Shown in pieces: positions 33,322-41,895 of a DNA stretch of 64,000 bases. Each line of letters begins with the position of its first letter. Within the stretch, counting starts at the first letter, position 1. Under the pieces are notes generated by a model, which was not told the origin of the DNA, did not search any database, and saw only the letters and a list, made by a program, of their open reading frames with translations. Source of the stretch: Xanthobacter dioxanivorans (GTDB taxonomy: Bacteria; Pseudomonadota; Alphaproteobacteria; Rhizobiales; Xanthobacteraceae); contig NZ_CP063362.1 in the NCBI RefSeq assembly GCF_016807805.1, positions 372,001 through 436,000 on the forward strand, written 5' to 3'. A program made the translations under genes and the position numbers.

Positions 33322-34104
33322 ATGGGAAAGGATAGGCTAGTGGCGGTTCGAAAAGAGGTGTCCAAAAAAACCAATGTCGGTCAAGCCACGCGATCATCCA
33401 AGCGCGCGCCGGGTCGCCCGTTGGCTCAGGACAATAATAACATTTCCAAAGAATCGATCATCCGGACGGCCTTGGCGATGAGCCGCAAGACTCCGTTGCA
33501 GGATTTATCCATCGTCATGGTTGCCAAGCAAATGGAGGTTACTCCCGCTCTTATACATTATTATATCGAAGGTCGGGATTGGCTGACGTCTGGCATCATG
33601 AACCGTTTCTACAAGGACCTGTTGCGGAAATGGCCAAAGCCAAATGCTGATTGGGAAACGGATCTGGTTGCAGTGGCGGAGCTTATATTTGAGCAATTTG
33701 TACGGTATGCCGGAATTGCGGCATATGTCGTGACCCATAGTCGATTTCGCATTTTCCAGCTCACACTGCCGGAAGAGGTTGATTATGGGGTTGAAATGCT
33801 GGAAAGGTTTGCAGGTGTCGTTCGCTCATCCGGACTCTCAAGCCAGGAGACGGGAACATTTGCGCACCTCATCATCGAATTTCTCATCAGTGCGAGCAAC
33901 GGCGCCACTCACAACATCTATCCACGCGACCACACCAGCTTCCTCGAGGAAAAAGCCAACGACCTCGACCCTGAAAAGTATCCGAATATTCATTTTTGCA
34001 AGAAGGCGCCTTTTGAAATTGGAGGCCGGCAGGTGTTTGAACGAGGATGCCACTTGTTTATTCTCGGAATCCGACAGCAATTGGCGAAGCAAGCTGCGTC
34101 ATGA
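33322..34104 (+). CDS. TetR-family regulator
   Basis: A regulator of about 260 residues. The DNA-binding domain is at about residues 36-80 (ISKESIIRTALAMSRKTPLQ, QMEVTPALIHYYIEGRDWL). A long basic N-terminal tail precedes it, and the C-terminal domain is helical with a 50-residue extension containing NIYPRDHTSF. The ATG at 33322 is given; a GTG at 33340 with AAAGGA upstream is equally plausible. Codon use is AT-richer than the genes to the right. It stands alone before the minus-strand catabolic operon and may regulate it. Confidence 0.8.
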   Translation: MGKDRLVAVRKEVSKKTNVGQATRSSKRAPGRPLAQDNNNISKESIIRTALAMSRKTPLQDLSIVMVAKQMEVTPALIHYYIEGRDWLTSGIMNRFYKDLLRKWPKPNADWETDLVAVAELIFEQFVRYAGIAAYVVTHSRFRIFQLTLPEEVDYGVEMLERFAGVVRSSGLSSQETGTFAHLIIEFLISASNGATHNIYPRDHTSFLEEKANDLDPEKYPNIHFCKKAPFEIGGRQVFERGCHLFILGIRQQLAKQAAS

Positions 34105-34130
34105 AATTTTACCGTGATTTAATATGACAT

Positions 34131-34168
34131 CCTCTCCACGAGACGATTTTATATCGCTCGTGGAGGGG
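34131..34168. terminator. Strong bidirectional terminator
   Basis: CTCCACGAG (34134-34142) pairs with CTCGTGGAG (34157-34165), extendable to about 12 pairs with one GU, around a 14-base AT-rich loop. It lies between the TetR stop (34104) and the convergent stop at 34195. Confidence 0.7.
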
Positions 34169-34194
34169 GAAGACCGATTGCGCTCGATAGCAAT

Positions 34195-34503
34195 TTAACT
34201 TGGAAGTGGCTCCATTTCGACCATGAATCTGTTTTCGAGCATCAATCCGGCCGAGGTGTCACCGGATCGCTTGTCCAGCAATTCCGGTTTCTCGGTAAGC
34301 TTTATGTTCAGAAACGCCTTGGCATTTTCGATGGTGTCCCAATCGAAGATCACCATCAGCTCATGCTTGTCATTAACGGCGTGGAATCGACGCACACCGC
34401 GGCAACCGGCCTTGGCGCGGGCCTCGCATTGGGCTTCGAACCGCACCGTCCACGCATCGAAATCGCCTTCCGGCAGTCGCCGCCGGCTGACCATCATCAC
34501 CAT
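34195..34503 (-). CDS. Small dimeric alpha/beta-barrel-like protein
   Basis: A 102-residue protein resembling antibiotic-biosynthesis-monooxygenase/ferredoxin-fold small proteins: DFDAWTVRFEAQCEARAKAG, then HELMVIFDWDTIENAKAFLN. Such proteins are either heat-stable monooxygenases, isomerases or ligand-binding helpers in aromatic pathways. GAGG precedes the ATG by seven bases. It is the last gene of the minus-strand catabolic block. No catalytic residues can be assigned. Confidence 0.65.
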   Translation of the reverse strand: MVMMVSRRRLPEGDFDAWTVRFEAQCEARAKAGCRGVRRFHAVNDKHELMVIFDWDTIENAKAFLNIKLTEKPELLDKRSGDTSAGLMLENRFMVEMEPLPS

Positions 34504-34587
34504 AGCATCGCCTCGATCTGGAAATTCGGAGAGTCGGCGTCCTTTGCCCCCGGCAGATCGTCTTCTCTCTCCGCCGGGGCGTTGGCA

Positions 34588-35504
34588 TCAAATGATCTCG
34601 CCCTTGGCGTAGCGGTATGATGCATCCACCACTTTCTGGAGGATCTCGAACTCCTGGTCGTTGCGCGGGGCGAAGATCAGGAGCGCATTAATGCCGAACT
34701 TGGCTACCGGATGGATTTCACCCCACCCCTTGGCAAGAACCTCCCAGCGATCTTCGGCAGGCAGGGCAACATGCCAACTCCCGTCCACGTGCATATGGGC
34801 GAACTCGGATGCGCCAGGAAAAGGGGTCAGAACACGCGCCCGTGGGCCTAGCGGGATACCCTCCATGTGCATGGCCCACGTTACGTGGTCGGAAACAAGG
34901 CTTGGCCCGGTCCGCACGTGAGAAAAGTGGCTGTCCATCCACTGCCGCATTTTTGCCCGCAGATCCCCCGGTGCCAGATCGGTGAGTTGCTGATGGGGCA
35001 AGGTCGATCCGGTCGCCGGGCGCAGGCCTTCACGGCACGGAATGAGGATGTTGTTCTCGCGCCCCGGGAAGAAGTCATGATCCCCCTTGGGACGCTCGAA
35101 GATGGTGCGGCCGTTAGGATAGAAACGCACCCAGAGGCTCCAGCCGCTGCCGGCCGGAGATTCCTCGCCTTCCGGCGCCCCCCGACGATACCGTCGGCGC
35201 CGTTCGAGCGGATCACCACATAGCGGACAGCGTCCGCTATACCCGGCGCCGCTCCGTGCTCGTGCACTCCGCCCAGGATCTCGATCTGAAAGGGGCGCGT
35301 GGGCTTGACCCAGGCTTCCAGGTCGCTCGCGCTGTCTACCACCGTCACGATCTCATGGTACTGCACCATTTCCAGGGTGAAGTCTTCGATCTTGCCCGGC
35401 AATCCATGCTTTTGAATATAGCGCTCAAGTTGCGAGCGAGCCTCCTTCGGCGTGACCACGGGAACCGGCGGTCGTGTGACCAGGTCCATTCCGAGGGTGC
35501 ACAT
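34588..35504 (-). pseudogene. DUF5519 (luciferase-domain)-like protein split by a one-base frameshift
   Basis: The N-terminal part from 35504 (ATG after GGAGAGG) reads RSQLERYIQKHGLPGKIEDF and continues to GADGIVGG, then leaves the family. Restoring one C in the C6 run at 35178-35183 (plus strand) joins it in frame to APEGEESPAGSGWSLWVRFY and to a C-terminus with GASEFAHMHVDGSWHVALP and GWGEIHPVAKFG, the DUF5519 pattern. The restored protein has 305 residues and the span is 3n+2. DUF5519 has no established reaction. It is cotranscribed with the flavin monooxygenase. Confidence 0.72.
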
Positions 35505-35566
35505 CTGGCCTCTCCTGTTTCTATGTTGTTCGCTTCACAAACCCTGCAGACAAAAGCTCAATCTGG

Positions 35567-36763
35567 TCAGCAGAACATTTCCGTTGGCTGGCCCCCGAGG
35601 ACCACCGATCCGTAGCTGGTCATCGCGCCGTCCCAATTGCCGCCGGGATGCGCCGAAATGGCGTAGAGGTCGCGCATGGCGCGTTGCACGGCGCCGGCTT
35701 CCCGAATGCCGCCGCCGCCCGCCATCTGCATCAGCGAATCCATGGCCTGCCGGCAGTTCCTGGCGACCACCACCTGGTTCCGACGGTTGCGAACGCGGAT
35801 TTCATCGGAGAAGGGCGTGCCGTTTGCGATCAACCGGTACGACTCACGCATAGCGGTGTTGAACAGCATCTCCGACGCCTCGAGCAGCGCGCTCACCTCC
35901 GCGAAGCGCATCTCGGTCTGGGCGAGCTTTGCCATGAACATCGGTTCCCGAGCCGCGAAACGCTGGCGGGCGTCCGCCAGCATGGTCTCATAGGCGCCGC
36001 GCAGGATGCCGGTCGCAGGCGAAAGGATCGAGAAACCGAACATGAGCCAAATGGAAGCTTGGTAGATCGGATTGTCGTGGATCTGTGCGCCCGGCGCCCC
36101 ACCCGTCATGACCGCGGCATTGGAGAGGGCGTAGCTTTCGGGCACGAACAGGTCCTTGGCGAGCACCGACTTGGAGCCGGTGCCGGCGAGCCCCATGACA
36201 TCCCAGTCGTCCACCAGCTCGAGATCGGAGACGCGAACCATGAAAAGATAGAGGTCGGGACGTGGAGGCTCGCCAGGCAGCATCCCGGTCACGCCGCCGA
36301 CCACGACCCAGTCGCAGTGGTCGATGCCAGAGCAGAACGGCCATTGGCCGTTCAGCTTGTAGCCGCCCTCGACCTTCTCCGCCCGTCCGGTCGGCACGTA
36401 GGAGGAGGCGCACAGCGGACGCCCGGACGCCCAATAGGCATCCTGGACCTCCTTGGGATAGAGGCCGACAAGATGATCGTGCGAGTTCGTCACGCCATAG
36501 ACCCAAGCGACCGAGCCGTCGCCTTCCGCCAGGATCTGTGCGATGTCGAAGATGAGATCCACGCCGAGATCGGGTCCGCCATAGAGCTTTGGCCTGGCCA
36601 ACTCCATGAGGCCTTCAGCATATAGACGAGCGATGATGTCGTCAGGGACGCGACGGGTTTCGGCGATTTCCTGGCTGCGTGCGCGCAAGATCGGCACGAG
36701 AGCCCGCGCGCGGGCGTGCAGATCTTCCGGCTTCTGTGCAGCCTTGATGGCGGTGACGTTCAT
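35567..36763 (-). CDS. Group-D flavin monooxygenase (HsaA/HpaH/DszC fold)
   Basis: A 398-residue acyl-CoA-dehydrogenase-fold oxygenase that would use reduced flavin and O2. Hallmarks: DLIFDIAQILAEGDGSVAWVYG, YKLNGQWPFCSGIDHCDWVV (beta-domain and substrate wall), VMGLAGTGSKSV, and the C-terminal AGGGGIREAGAVQRAMRDLY. These match HsaA (steroid ring hydroxylation) and 4-hydroxyphenylacetate 3-hydroxylase C2. The start at 36763 has GGGGGAGG. The flavin reductase at 38539 and the flavoreductase at 36841 are candidate electron suppliers. A phenolic ring is the likely substrate class, but the identity is unknown. Confidence 0.87.
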   Translation of the reverse strand: MNVTAIKAAQKPEDLHARARALVPILRARSQEIAETRRVPDDIIARLYAEGLMELARPKLYGGPDLGVDLIFDIAQILAEGDGSVAWVYGVTNSHDHLVGLYPKEVQDAYWASGRPLCASSYVPTGRAEKVEGGYKLNGQWPFCSGIDHCDWVVVGGVTGMLPGEPPRPDLYLFMVRVSDLELVDDWDVMGLAGTGSKSVLAKDLFVPESYALSNAAVMTGGAPGAQIHDNPIYQASIWLMFGFSILSPATGILRGAYETMLADARQRFAAREPMFMAKLAQTEMRFAEVSALLEASEMLFNTAMRESYRLIANGTPFSDEIRVRNRRNQVVVARNCRQAMDSLMQMAGGGGIREAGAVQRAMRDLYAISAHPGGNWDGAMTSYGSVVLGGQPTEMFC

Positions 36764-36840
36764 TTCTCTTTCCTCCCCCGTCCGTCGCGGACCTGGATGG
36801 TTGTCTTGAATGGATGGATCGGCTGGCTCGGCCTTGCTGC

Positions 36841-37872
36841 TCAAACGGCCTCTCGGGCAAGGTCGGCGCGGGACACGAAAGCATCGGAAAGGAACTCCGA
36901 TTCGGGCAGCGCGCAGTGGGCGGTGAAATCCTTGCGCGCGGCATCGATCATGGCGGGGGCACCACAGGCATAGACTTGCCAGCCGGAGAGATCGGGGTAA
37001 TCCGCCATCGCGGCGCGGTGGACAAGACCGGTGCGTCCGTCCCATCGGTCCTCGGGCAGCGCATCGGATACGACGGGCACAAACTCGAAGTTCGGGTATT
37101 GCGCCTCCAGCGCACGCACCTCGTCCGCGGCGTAGATGTCCTTCGGGCGGCGCCCGCCCCAATAGAGCTTGAAGGCGCGCGTGCTTTCCCTCGCCAGGAT
37201 ATCCATGAGGATCGAGCGGATCGGTGCGTATCCCGTGCCGCTCGCGAGCATCAGGGCAGGCTTGGGAGAGGCACGGAGAAAGAATGTGCCTAGTGGGCCT
37301 TCGAGCTGGATCTTCTCGCGGGGCTGAATTCCGCCGAACAGGCGGTCGGTGAACAGGCCCCCCGGCATATGGCGAATGTGAAATTCCAGATCGATCACGC
37401 CGCTCGTCTTGGGCGGATTGGCGATGGAATAGCTGCGCCGTACACCGCCCGGAAGCAACAGGTCTACATACTGGCCTGCCGCAAAACGGAGGTTTAGGTG
37501 AAGAGGCAGACGAACATGCAGAAGGATAACGTCGTCGGCCAGCCTGCGAACGTCTTTGACGATGCCAGGCATGGCCTGCGGCTCGGCGAGCTCGGGCAGT
37601 TCCTCGATCTCGATCACCAGATCGCTCAGGGCATGCGCCTGGCACAGCAAGGCGTAACCCTCGTCACGCGCCTTCTGTGGCAGATAGGCGAGATGGGCGT
37701 TGCCGAGGTCGACCTCGCCCGAGATCACCTTGCCGCGGCAGGAGCAGCAGGTGCCCATCCGGCAGCCATAGGGAAGGTTCACATGCTGCGCGAGGCCGGC
37801 GGCCAAGATGGCCTCGCTCTCGCCGACCTCGAACGAATGGCCGCTCGGCCGCAGTTCGACCTTGTAGCTCAT
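36841..37872 (-). CDS. [2Fe-2S] ferredoxin-NAD(P)H flavoreductase
   Basis: A 343-residue electron-transfer protein. Residues 1-95 are a plant-type [2Fe-2S] domain with CRMGTCCSCRGKV and a fourth Cys in LLCQAHALSD. An FAD-binding domain (RSYSIAN) and an NAD(P) domain (LASGTGYAPIRSIL, ending with a YACGAP motif) follow. Related proteins serve phenol hydroxylases, methane-type monooxygenases and CDP-6-deoxy sugar dehydratases. It lies 77 bases upstream of the flavin monooxygenase on the same strand. It could equally reduce an oxygenase or the P450 ferredoxin, since group-D enzymes normally need only a flavin reductase. Confidence 0.88.
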   Translation of the reverse strand: MSYKVELRPSGHSFEVGESEAILAAGLAQHVNLPYGCRMGTCCSCRGKVISGEVDLGNAHLAYLPQKARDEGYALLCQAHALSDLVIEIEELPELAEPQAMPGIVKDVRRLADDVILLHVRLPLHLNLRFAAGQYVDLLLPGGVRRSYSIANPPKTSGVIDLEFHIRHMPGGLFTDRLFGGIQPREKIQLEGPLGTFFLRASPKPALMLASGTGYAPIRSILMDILARESTRAFKLYWGGRRPKDIYAADEVRALEAQYPNFEFVPVVSDALPEDRWDGRTGLVHRAAMADYPDLSGWQVYACGAPAMIDAARKDFTAHCALPESEFLSDAFVSRADLAREAV

Positions 37873-38088
37873 GCTTGGCGTCGCTCCCGATCTCGCGCAT
37901 GGGATCGCTTGCAGACGGTCTCGATCGACCTTCTGTGCGCTCTTGGCTTGCGCTTGTTTGATCCAAACTTTGAACAAAATAATATCCCTGTCAATTATTT
38001 CATCCAAAATATTTTACATTATGATGGATCGTATCGGCTTGCGGTCGCCCGCAAAGACCAATTAACCTATTGATAAAATGGTGACTAT
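37873..38088. promoter_or_regulatory. AT-rich divergent promoter region
   Basis: The 216 bases between the flavoreductase start (37872) and GlcG-like start (38089) contain a markedly AT-rich stretch at about 37970-38030, which presumably holds both promoters. No clear perfect palindrome is visible. Confidence 0.45.
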
Positions 38089-38499
38089 ATGCGGCGGCGC
38101 TACGCCATTTCCTTTGATGAGGCGCGAAAAGCGGAAGTGGCGGGCCTCGCGGAGGCCGCGCGGCGCGGCCTGCGGATCAGCATCGCCGTGGTGGATGACG
38201 CGGGCTTTCCGCTCACGCTGGCGCGGATGGACGAGGCAAGCCCCGCCAGTGTGTCGACCGCGATAGAAAAAGCGCGCACGGCGGCCCTGATCGGATTGCC
38301 GACCCGTGTCATCGAGGATGCGACCCAGGCTCGCCTCTCTCTTCTTTCCATGGATCGGATCGCGGTCGAAGGCGGCATGCCCCTGCTGTACAAGGGGCAA
38401 CGCGTGGGTGGCATCGGAGTCTCCGGAGCGCTGCCGGCCGCGGATGCCGAGGTCGCGTGGGTCGCGGCCGATGCGCTCTCAGATGCGAAGGATGGCTGA
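38089..38499 (+). CDS. GlcG/HbpS-family protein
   Basis: A 136-residue GlcG/HbpS-like protein: IAVVDDAGFPLTLARMDEAS, then SVSTAIEKARTAALIGLPTR and VGGIGVSGALPAADAEVA. Members accompany many oxidative catabolic operons; some bind haem or cobalamin, most have no proven activity. It is transcribed alone, divergent from the flavoreductase and convergent with the flavin reductase (stop 38539). Confidence 0.83.
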   Translation: MRRRYAISFDEARKAEVAGLAEAARRGLRISIAVVDDAGFPLTLARMDEASPASVSTAIEKARTAALIGLPTRVIEDATQARLSLLSMDRIAVEGGMPLLYKGQRVGGIGVSGALPAADAEVAWVAADALSDAKDG

Positions 38500-38538
38500 G
38501 CCGGCAACGAGGGAGTGCCCCAGGCTCCGCCATGCACT

Positions 38539-39045
38539 TCATGCGAACTCGGTGATCACCGAACCCTCAAGGCCGTGAAAGCAGCGGTTGAAATAGACGA
38601 GCCCTTCGATCTTGTCGGACAGGCGCAAGCCGACGACCGCGCAGAAGAACACGCCGTGGCTACCGATGTCGGAGACCTCGGTCACGCGGCAGTCGACGGC
38701 GCAGGCCGCATCGAGGAGCACCGGCGCGCCGGTCGTCAAGGATGTCCACCCCCCGGCCCCCGCAAACCGTTCATCGACTGTCTTGTTACGGTCGGCAAAC
38801 AGCCAGGAGATATCCTTGTGACGACCCGCGAGCATGTTCACGCAAAGCACGCCATTCTCGCGGATCGCCTGGTAGGAGGCCGAGGTCCGATTGATGCAGA
38901 CCAGCAGGGTTGGCGGTGTGTCGGTCACGCTGCAGACCGCGGAGGCGGTAAAGCCGCATCGACCACCAGGCCCGTCGCTTGAGATGATGTTGACCGCGGC
39001 GCCGAGGCGCGACATGGCTTCGCGAAAATCTTGCTGGCCGATCAT
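38539..39045 (-). CDS. Flavin reductase, HpaC/HsaB type
   Basis: A 168-residue NAD(P)H:flavin oxidoreductase. Family motifs: FREAMSRLGAAVNIISSDGP, GFTASAVCSVTDTPPTLLVC (flavin site), and a C-terminal LVYFNRCFHGLE with the conserved Y-F-x-x-x-(F/Y)-x-x-L pattern. Start 39045 has GGAGAG upstream. It is the natural FMNH2/FADH2 supplier for the group-D monooxygenase at 35567, although the GlcG-like gene interrupts the block on the other strand. Confidence 0.88.
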   Translation of the reverse strand: MIGQQDFREAMSRLGAAVNIISSDGPGGRCGFTASAVCSVTDTPPTLLVCINRTSASYQAIRENGVLCVNMLAGRHKDISWLFADRNKTVDERFAGAGGWTSLTTGAPVLLDAACAVDCRVTEVSDIGSHGVFFCAVVGLRLSDKIEGLVYFNRCFHGLEGSVITEFA

Positions 39046-39201
39046 CCTATTCTCTCCGCGCGGAATGCAGCTCACCGCCCCGAATATCTCAAGTCATATT
39101 CAGTAAACAGTGAGCCAACTGGAATATACACGATGCGCAATGGATATTTTGTCTATGTTATGAGAGGGCCCCAAATCGATCGGGAGGAAGGGGCGGCTGT
39201 T

Positions 39202-40131
39202 TCACGAAAAGCTGTGACGCAGCTCTCCCAGCCTGTCGATCCACAGGCGCAATTTCTGTCCCGCCTTGAGAAAGATGCCGCGGGAGAATCCAACTCCTGA
39301 CGGCGTTCCCGTGAGGATGACATCACCGGGATGCATGGTGGCCCGCGCGGAAATCTCCTCGATTTGCTCTCCAATACTGAAGATCATATGTCGTGTGCTG
39401 GAATCCTGCATCAACGCGCCGTCGATCCAAAGCTTCATGTCCAGCGCGTGAGGATCCTTCACATAGCGGGCCGGCGTGATCCAGGGACCGATGGGGCAGG
39501 CCCCGTCGAACCCCTTGTGGGAGAGCCAATCAAACCGAAAGGGGGAATCCGCGGCGATGTTCGGTCGAACCACGTGGTCGCGCGCGGAGAGATCGTTGGC
39601 GATGGTATAGCCGGCGACATAGTCCATGGCGTCTGCCGCCTTCACCTTCGATGCGGTCTTTCCGATGACCACCGCAAGCTCGATCTCCCAGTCGACCATG
39701 TTGGAGTAATCCGGCAGCGGATTGACCGATTCGTGCCCTACGACCGAACTGCGTGCCGTCTTGGCAAAGTGCCAAGCACGCCCGCCACTGATGGTCTTGG
39801 CGTTCACTGCCTTGTATTCGGTCTCATCCGCCATTTCGGAGATGTGATCATTGTAGTTGGCACCCGCCGCCCAGATCTCGCCCGGATAAAGGATTGGGGG
39901 CAGGAGCGTGAGATTGGCCAGGGGCTTGCCCGTCAACCCGCGCCCGCCCGCCGCAGCGAAAGCTGCAAAGCTCTCGTCGAGCACGTTCCAGTTATCCAGG
40001 ACGGACAAGACAGAATTAAAGTGAGCATTATTTGCAACCTCGGCCGCGTCATAGACGATATCAGCGACGCAGATACCAGCCCGCGGTCCGTCGCGGTCGG
40101 CATAGGTCAAAAGTCGGTATTCACCCGGCAT
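39202..40131 (-). CDS. Fumarylacetoacetate-hydrolase-family protein
   Basis: A 309-residue FAH-superfamily enzyme: YNDHISEMADE (catalytic His region), VDWEIELAVVIGK (metal-binding Glu), GYTIANDLSARD and HPGDVILTGTPSGVGFSRG near the C-terminus. The superfamily includes FAH, hydratases and decarboxylases of meta-cleavage pathways. Together with the VOC dioxygenase just upstream (40211), it fits cleavage of a ring-fission product. Start 40131 follows GGAGCC. Confidence 0.88.
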   Translation of the reverse strand: MPGEYRLLTYADRDGPRAGICVADIVYDAAEVANNAHFNSVLSVLDNWNVLDESFAAFAAAGGRGLTGKPLANLTLLPPILYPGEIWAAGANYNDHISEMADETEYKAVNAKTISGGRAWHFAKTARSSVVGHESVNPLPDYSNMVDWEIELAVVIGKTASKVKAADAMDYVAGYTIANDLSARDHVVRPNIAADSPFRFDWLSHKGFDGACPIGPWITPARYVKDPHALDMKLWIDGALMQDSSTRHMIFSIGEQIEEISARATMHPGDVILTGTPSGVGFSRGIFLKAGQKLRLWIDRLGELRHSFS

Positions 40132-40210
40132 TGAAGGCTCCGCATGTTCTGCACGCCAGAAATCACCTTGCGCCGGCCATATGCCGGCGCAAGGGACGAC
40201 CAGCCGCAGA

Positions 40211-40714
40211 TCAACCTTCCTTCTCGAGCACGCTGTCGGTATAGCGGTCGCCGAAATCGAAGAAGTCGTCATGCAACGACCCATCGTAATATTCGATTTC
40301 CCACCAGACGTGATTCATGTCTTCGAAATAGAATGAATAGACGCCATGCTGCATCTGCACGGGCATGATCGTCTTCACGCCATAGTGGTCCTTCAACTCT
40401 GTCAGTTTGCGGTGAGCCTCGTCAACCTCTTCCTTTGTACGAACATCGAGGCCCCAGTGATTGCAGATGGTGCAGGGACGCACCTGGTCACCCACCTCAA
40501 GGCAGACGATGTGAAATTTCATGCCGCAACGCATGACCATTCCCGGAGGCGCATGCCGGACGCATTCCAGTCCGAGGAACTCCTCGTAGAACTTCCGCGT
40601 GTCCTTCAGGCTGTAGCACTCGCACGTGCCGTGCGTCAGGGCAAAGGGCCTGACAACGGAATGGTGCGCCTCCTGCACGGGAGACGAATCAATCGTCGCG
40701 ACGTCGTTTTCCAC
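40211..40714 (-). CDS. VOC-family (extradiol-type) dioxygenase
   Basis: A 167-residue vicinal-oxygen-chelate protein. Likely metal ligands are His in ALTHGTCECYSL, His in CNHWGLDVRT, and Glu in WWEIEYYDGS; about 40 C-terminal residues follow. The GTG at 40714 is chosen because AAGGGAGG lies six bases upstream; the ATG at 40738 would add eight residues. The single-domain size and clear E ligand suggest a small extradiol dioxygenase or a glyoxalase-like isomerase. Neighbouring FAH and ferredoxin genes favour ring cleavage. Confidence 0.82.
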   Translation of the reverse strand: MENDVATIDSSPVQEAHHSVVRPFALTHGTCECYSLKDTRKFYEEFLGLECVRHAPPGMVMRCGMKFHIVCLEVGDQVRPCTICNHWGLDVRTKEEVDEAHRKLTELKDHYGVKTIMPVQMQHGVYSFYFEDMNHVWWEIEYYDGSLHDDFFDFGDRYTDSVLEKEG

Positions 40715-40798
40715 GGCATTCCTCCCTTGTTTCTTCATTGGCCTGCCAGCCGTTCTGCATGCAGCGGAAAGGTGGCAGCCGGAACATTTATTGTCAAC

Positions 40799-40810
40799 CA
40801 TGTTAATTAA
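40799..40810. promoter_or_regulatory. AT-rich element upstream of dioxygenase gene
   Basis: CATGTTAATTAA; its reverse complement TTAATTAACATG differs by one base from TTAATTAATATG at 58951-58962. AACAT (40783-40787) and ATGTT (40800-40804) also form an inverted pair. It lies between the ferredoxin stop and the dioxygenase start and may be an internal promoter/operator. Confidence 0.4.
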
Positions 40811-40832
40811 ACGGCGTGGGGCGCCGCTTCCT

Positions 40833-41153
40833 TCAACGCTGGGTGTCCGGGATGTGAACGACGAGTCCATCAAGCGCATCCGACACCACGATCTGGCATG
40901 AGAGCCGGGAGTTGTCCCGGGTGTTTTCCGAGAATTCAAGGAGTTCGCCCTCCTCCTTGGAAGGCGAACCCGCTTGCTCCCAGAAGGCCTCGTCCACAAA
41001 GACATGGCAGGTCGCGCACGCACGGCTGCCGCCGCATTCGGCATCGATCCCCGGAATGTCATTGATGATGGCATTGCGCATCACGCTTTCCCCCACGCGG
41101 GCGTCGATGGGGTATTTGGTGCCGTCTGCGGTGATAAAGGTGATCCTTGGCAT
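40833..41153 (-). CDS. P450-type [2Fe-2S] ferredoxin
   Basis: A 106-residue adrenodoxin/putidaredoxin-type ferredoxin. Cluster ligands: ECGGSRACATCHVFVD (Cys, then C-x-x-C) and the fourth Cys in NSRLSCQIVV. Such ferredoxins feed electrons to class I cytochromes P450. The only P450 in the window is at 50222-51433, nearly 10 kb away. A suitable FAD reductase could be the N-terminal domain of the patatin fusion (24321-26618). The gene heads the minus-strand catabolic block. Confidence 0.9.
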   Translation of the reverse strand: MPRITFITADGTKYPIDARVGESVMRNAIINDIPGIDAECGGSRACATCHVFVDEAFWEQAGSPSKEEGELLEFSENTRDNSRLSCQIVVSDALDGLVVHIPDTQR

Positions 41154-41239
41154 GGCGCGTTCGACCCTCCCCGTGCGCTCATAATATCGTTGATTGACGC
41201 AGTTATTATCATGAATGTTAATTTTATAGAAGCCCCGAC

Positions 41240-41749
41240 CTAGCGTCGGTGTGACGCGCGGCTCCGGGGGCCGCGCGCATCCGTCATGCGGCCCAACGGC
41301 AGAGCGGTCTGGTATTTGACCTGCTTCAACGCGAAGCTTGATCGAATTTTCGCGACACCGGGCAATTTCGTGAGCGTGTCACGCACGAAATCGCGAAGAT
41401 GGACAGTGTCGCGGACCAGAACCCTCAGCAGATAGTCGGAATCGCCGGACATCAAATAGCATTCCATGACTTCCGGCATGCCGGCTATGACGGTCTCGAA
41501 TTCCGCCAGAAACGCGTCAGACTGGCGCTCAAGGGTGATCTGAATGAACACGCTCACGCTCGGCCCGATCCGCTCGGCGTCGAGCAGCGCGACGTAGCGC
41601 CCGATGATGCCGGCCTCCTCCAGGGATCGCACCCGGGCGAGGCAAGGCGAGGGCGAAAGCCCGACGCGCGAGGCGAGCTCTACATTGGTGAGCCGCCCAT
41701 TGGCCTGCAGCTCCTCCAAGATCTTGAGATCCATGTCGTCGAAGAGCAT
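41240..41749 (-). CDS. Lrp/AsnC-family regulator
   Basis: A 169-residue regulator with an N-terminal helix-turn-helix (DLKILEELQANGRLTNVELA, RVGLSPSPCLARVRSLEEAG) and a C-terminal RAM sensing domain (VMECYLMSGDSDYLLRVLVR). It is divergent from the pyruvate dehydrogenase operon, with 146 bases between, so it probably controls that operon and itself, responding to an amino or keto acid. Upstream in-frame GTG (41752) and TTG (41779) starts exist. Confidence 0.9.
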   Translation of the reverse strand: MLFDDMDLKILEELQANGRLTNVELASRVGLSPSPCLARVRSLEEAGIIGRYVALLDAERIGPSVSVFIQITLERQSDAFLAEFETVIAGMPEVMECYLMSGDSDYLLRVLVRDTVHLRDFVRDTLTKLPGVAKIRSSFALKQVKYQTALPLGRMTDARGPRSRASHRR

Positions 41750-41850
41750 CACCGCGGCATCTTTTTTCAATGTTCTCAAATATGCGGCATGTCCTGCCTA
41801 TTCGGCGCCGTTTTGCAACGGGTTCCGCAGGACATGCTGCCCATCCCATG

Positions 41851-41872
41851 TTATTAATATATGCATTAATAA
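41851..41872. promoter_or_regulatory. Palindromic operator upstream of pdh operon
   Basis: TTATTAAT-ATATGC-ATTAATAA is a perfect 8-bp inverted repeat ending 23 bases before the E1 start codon. Size and symmetry suit an Lrp/AsnC or TetR/GntR dimer. It contains TTAATATATGCAT, close to the TTAATATGCAT at 58955. Confidence 0.6.
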
Positions 41873-41895
41873 ATGGATCAAGGTGCGGAAACGCC

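Noticed and set aside
32591..33397. Minus-strand frames of 83 and 165 codons in the large gap
   Set aside because: No ribosome sites, irregular composition and no family resemblance; treated as noncoding or decayed.
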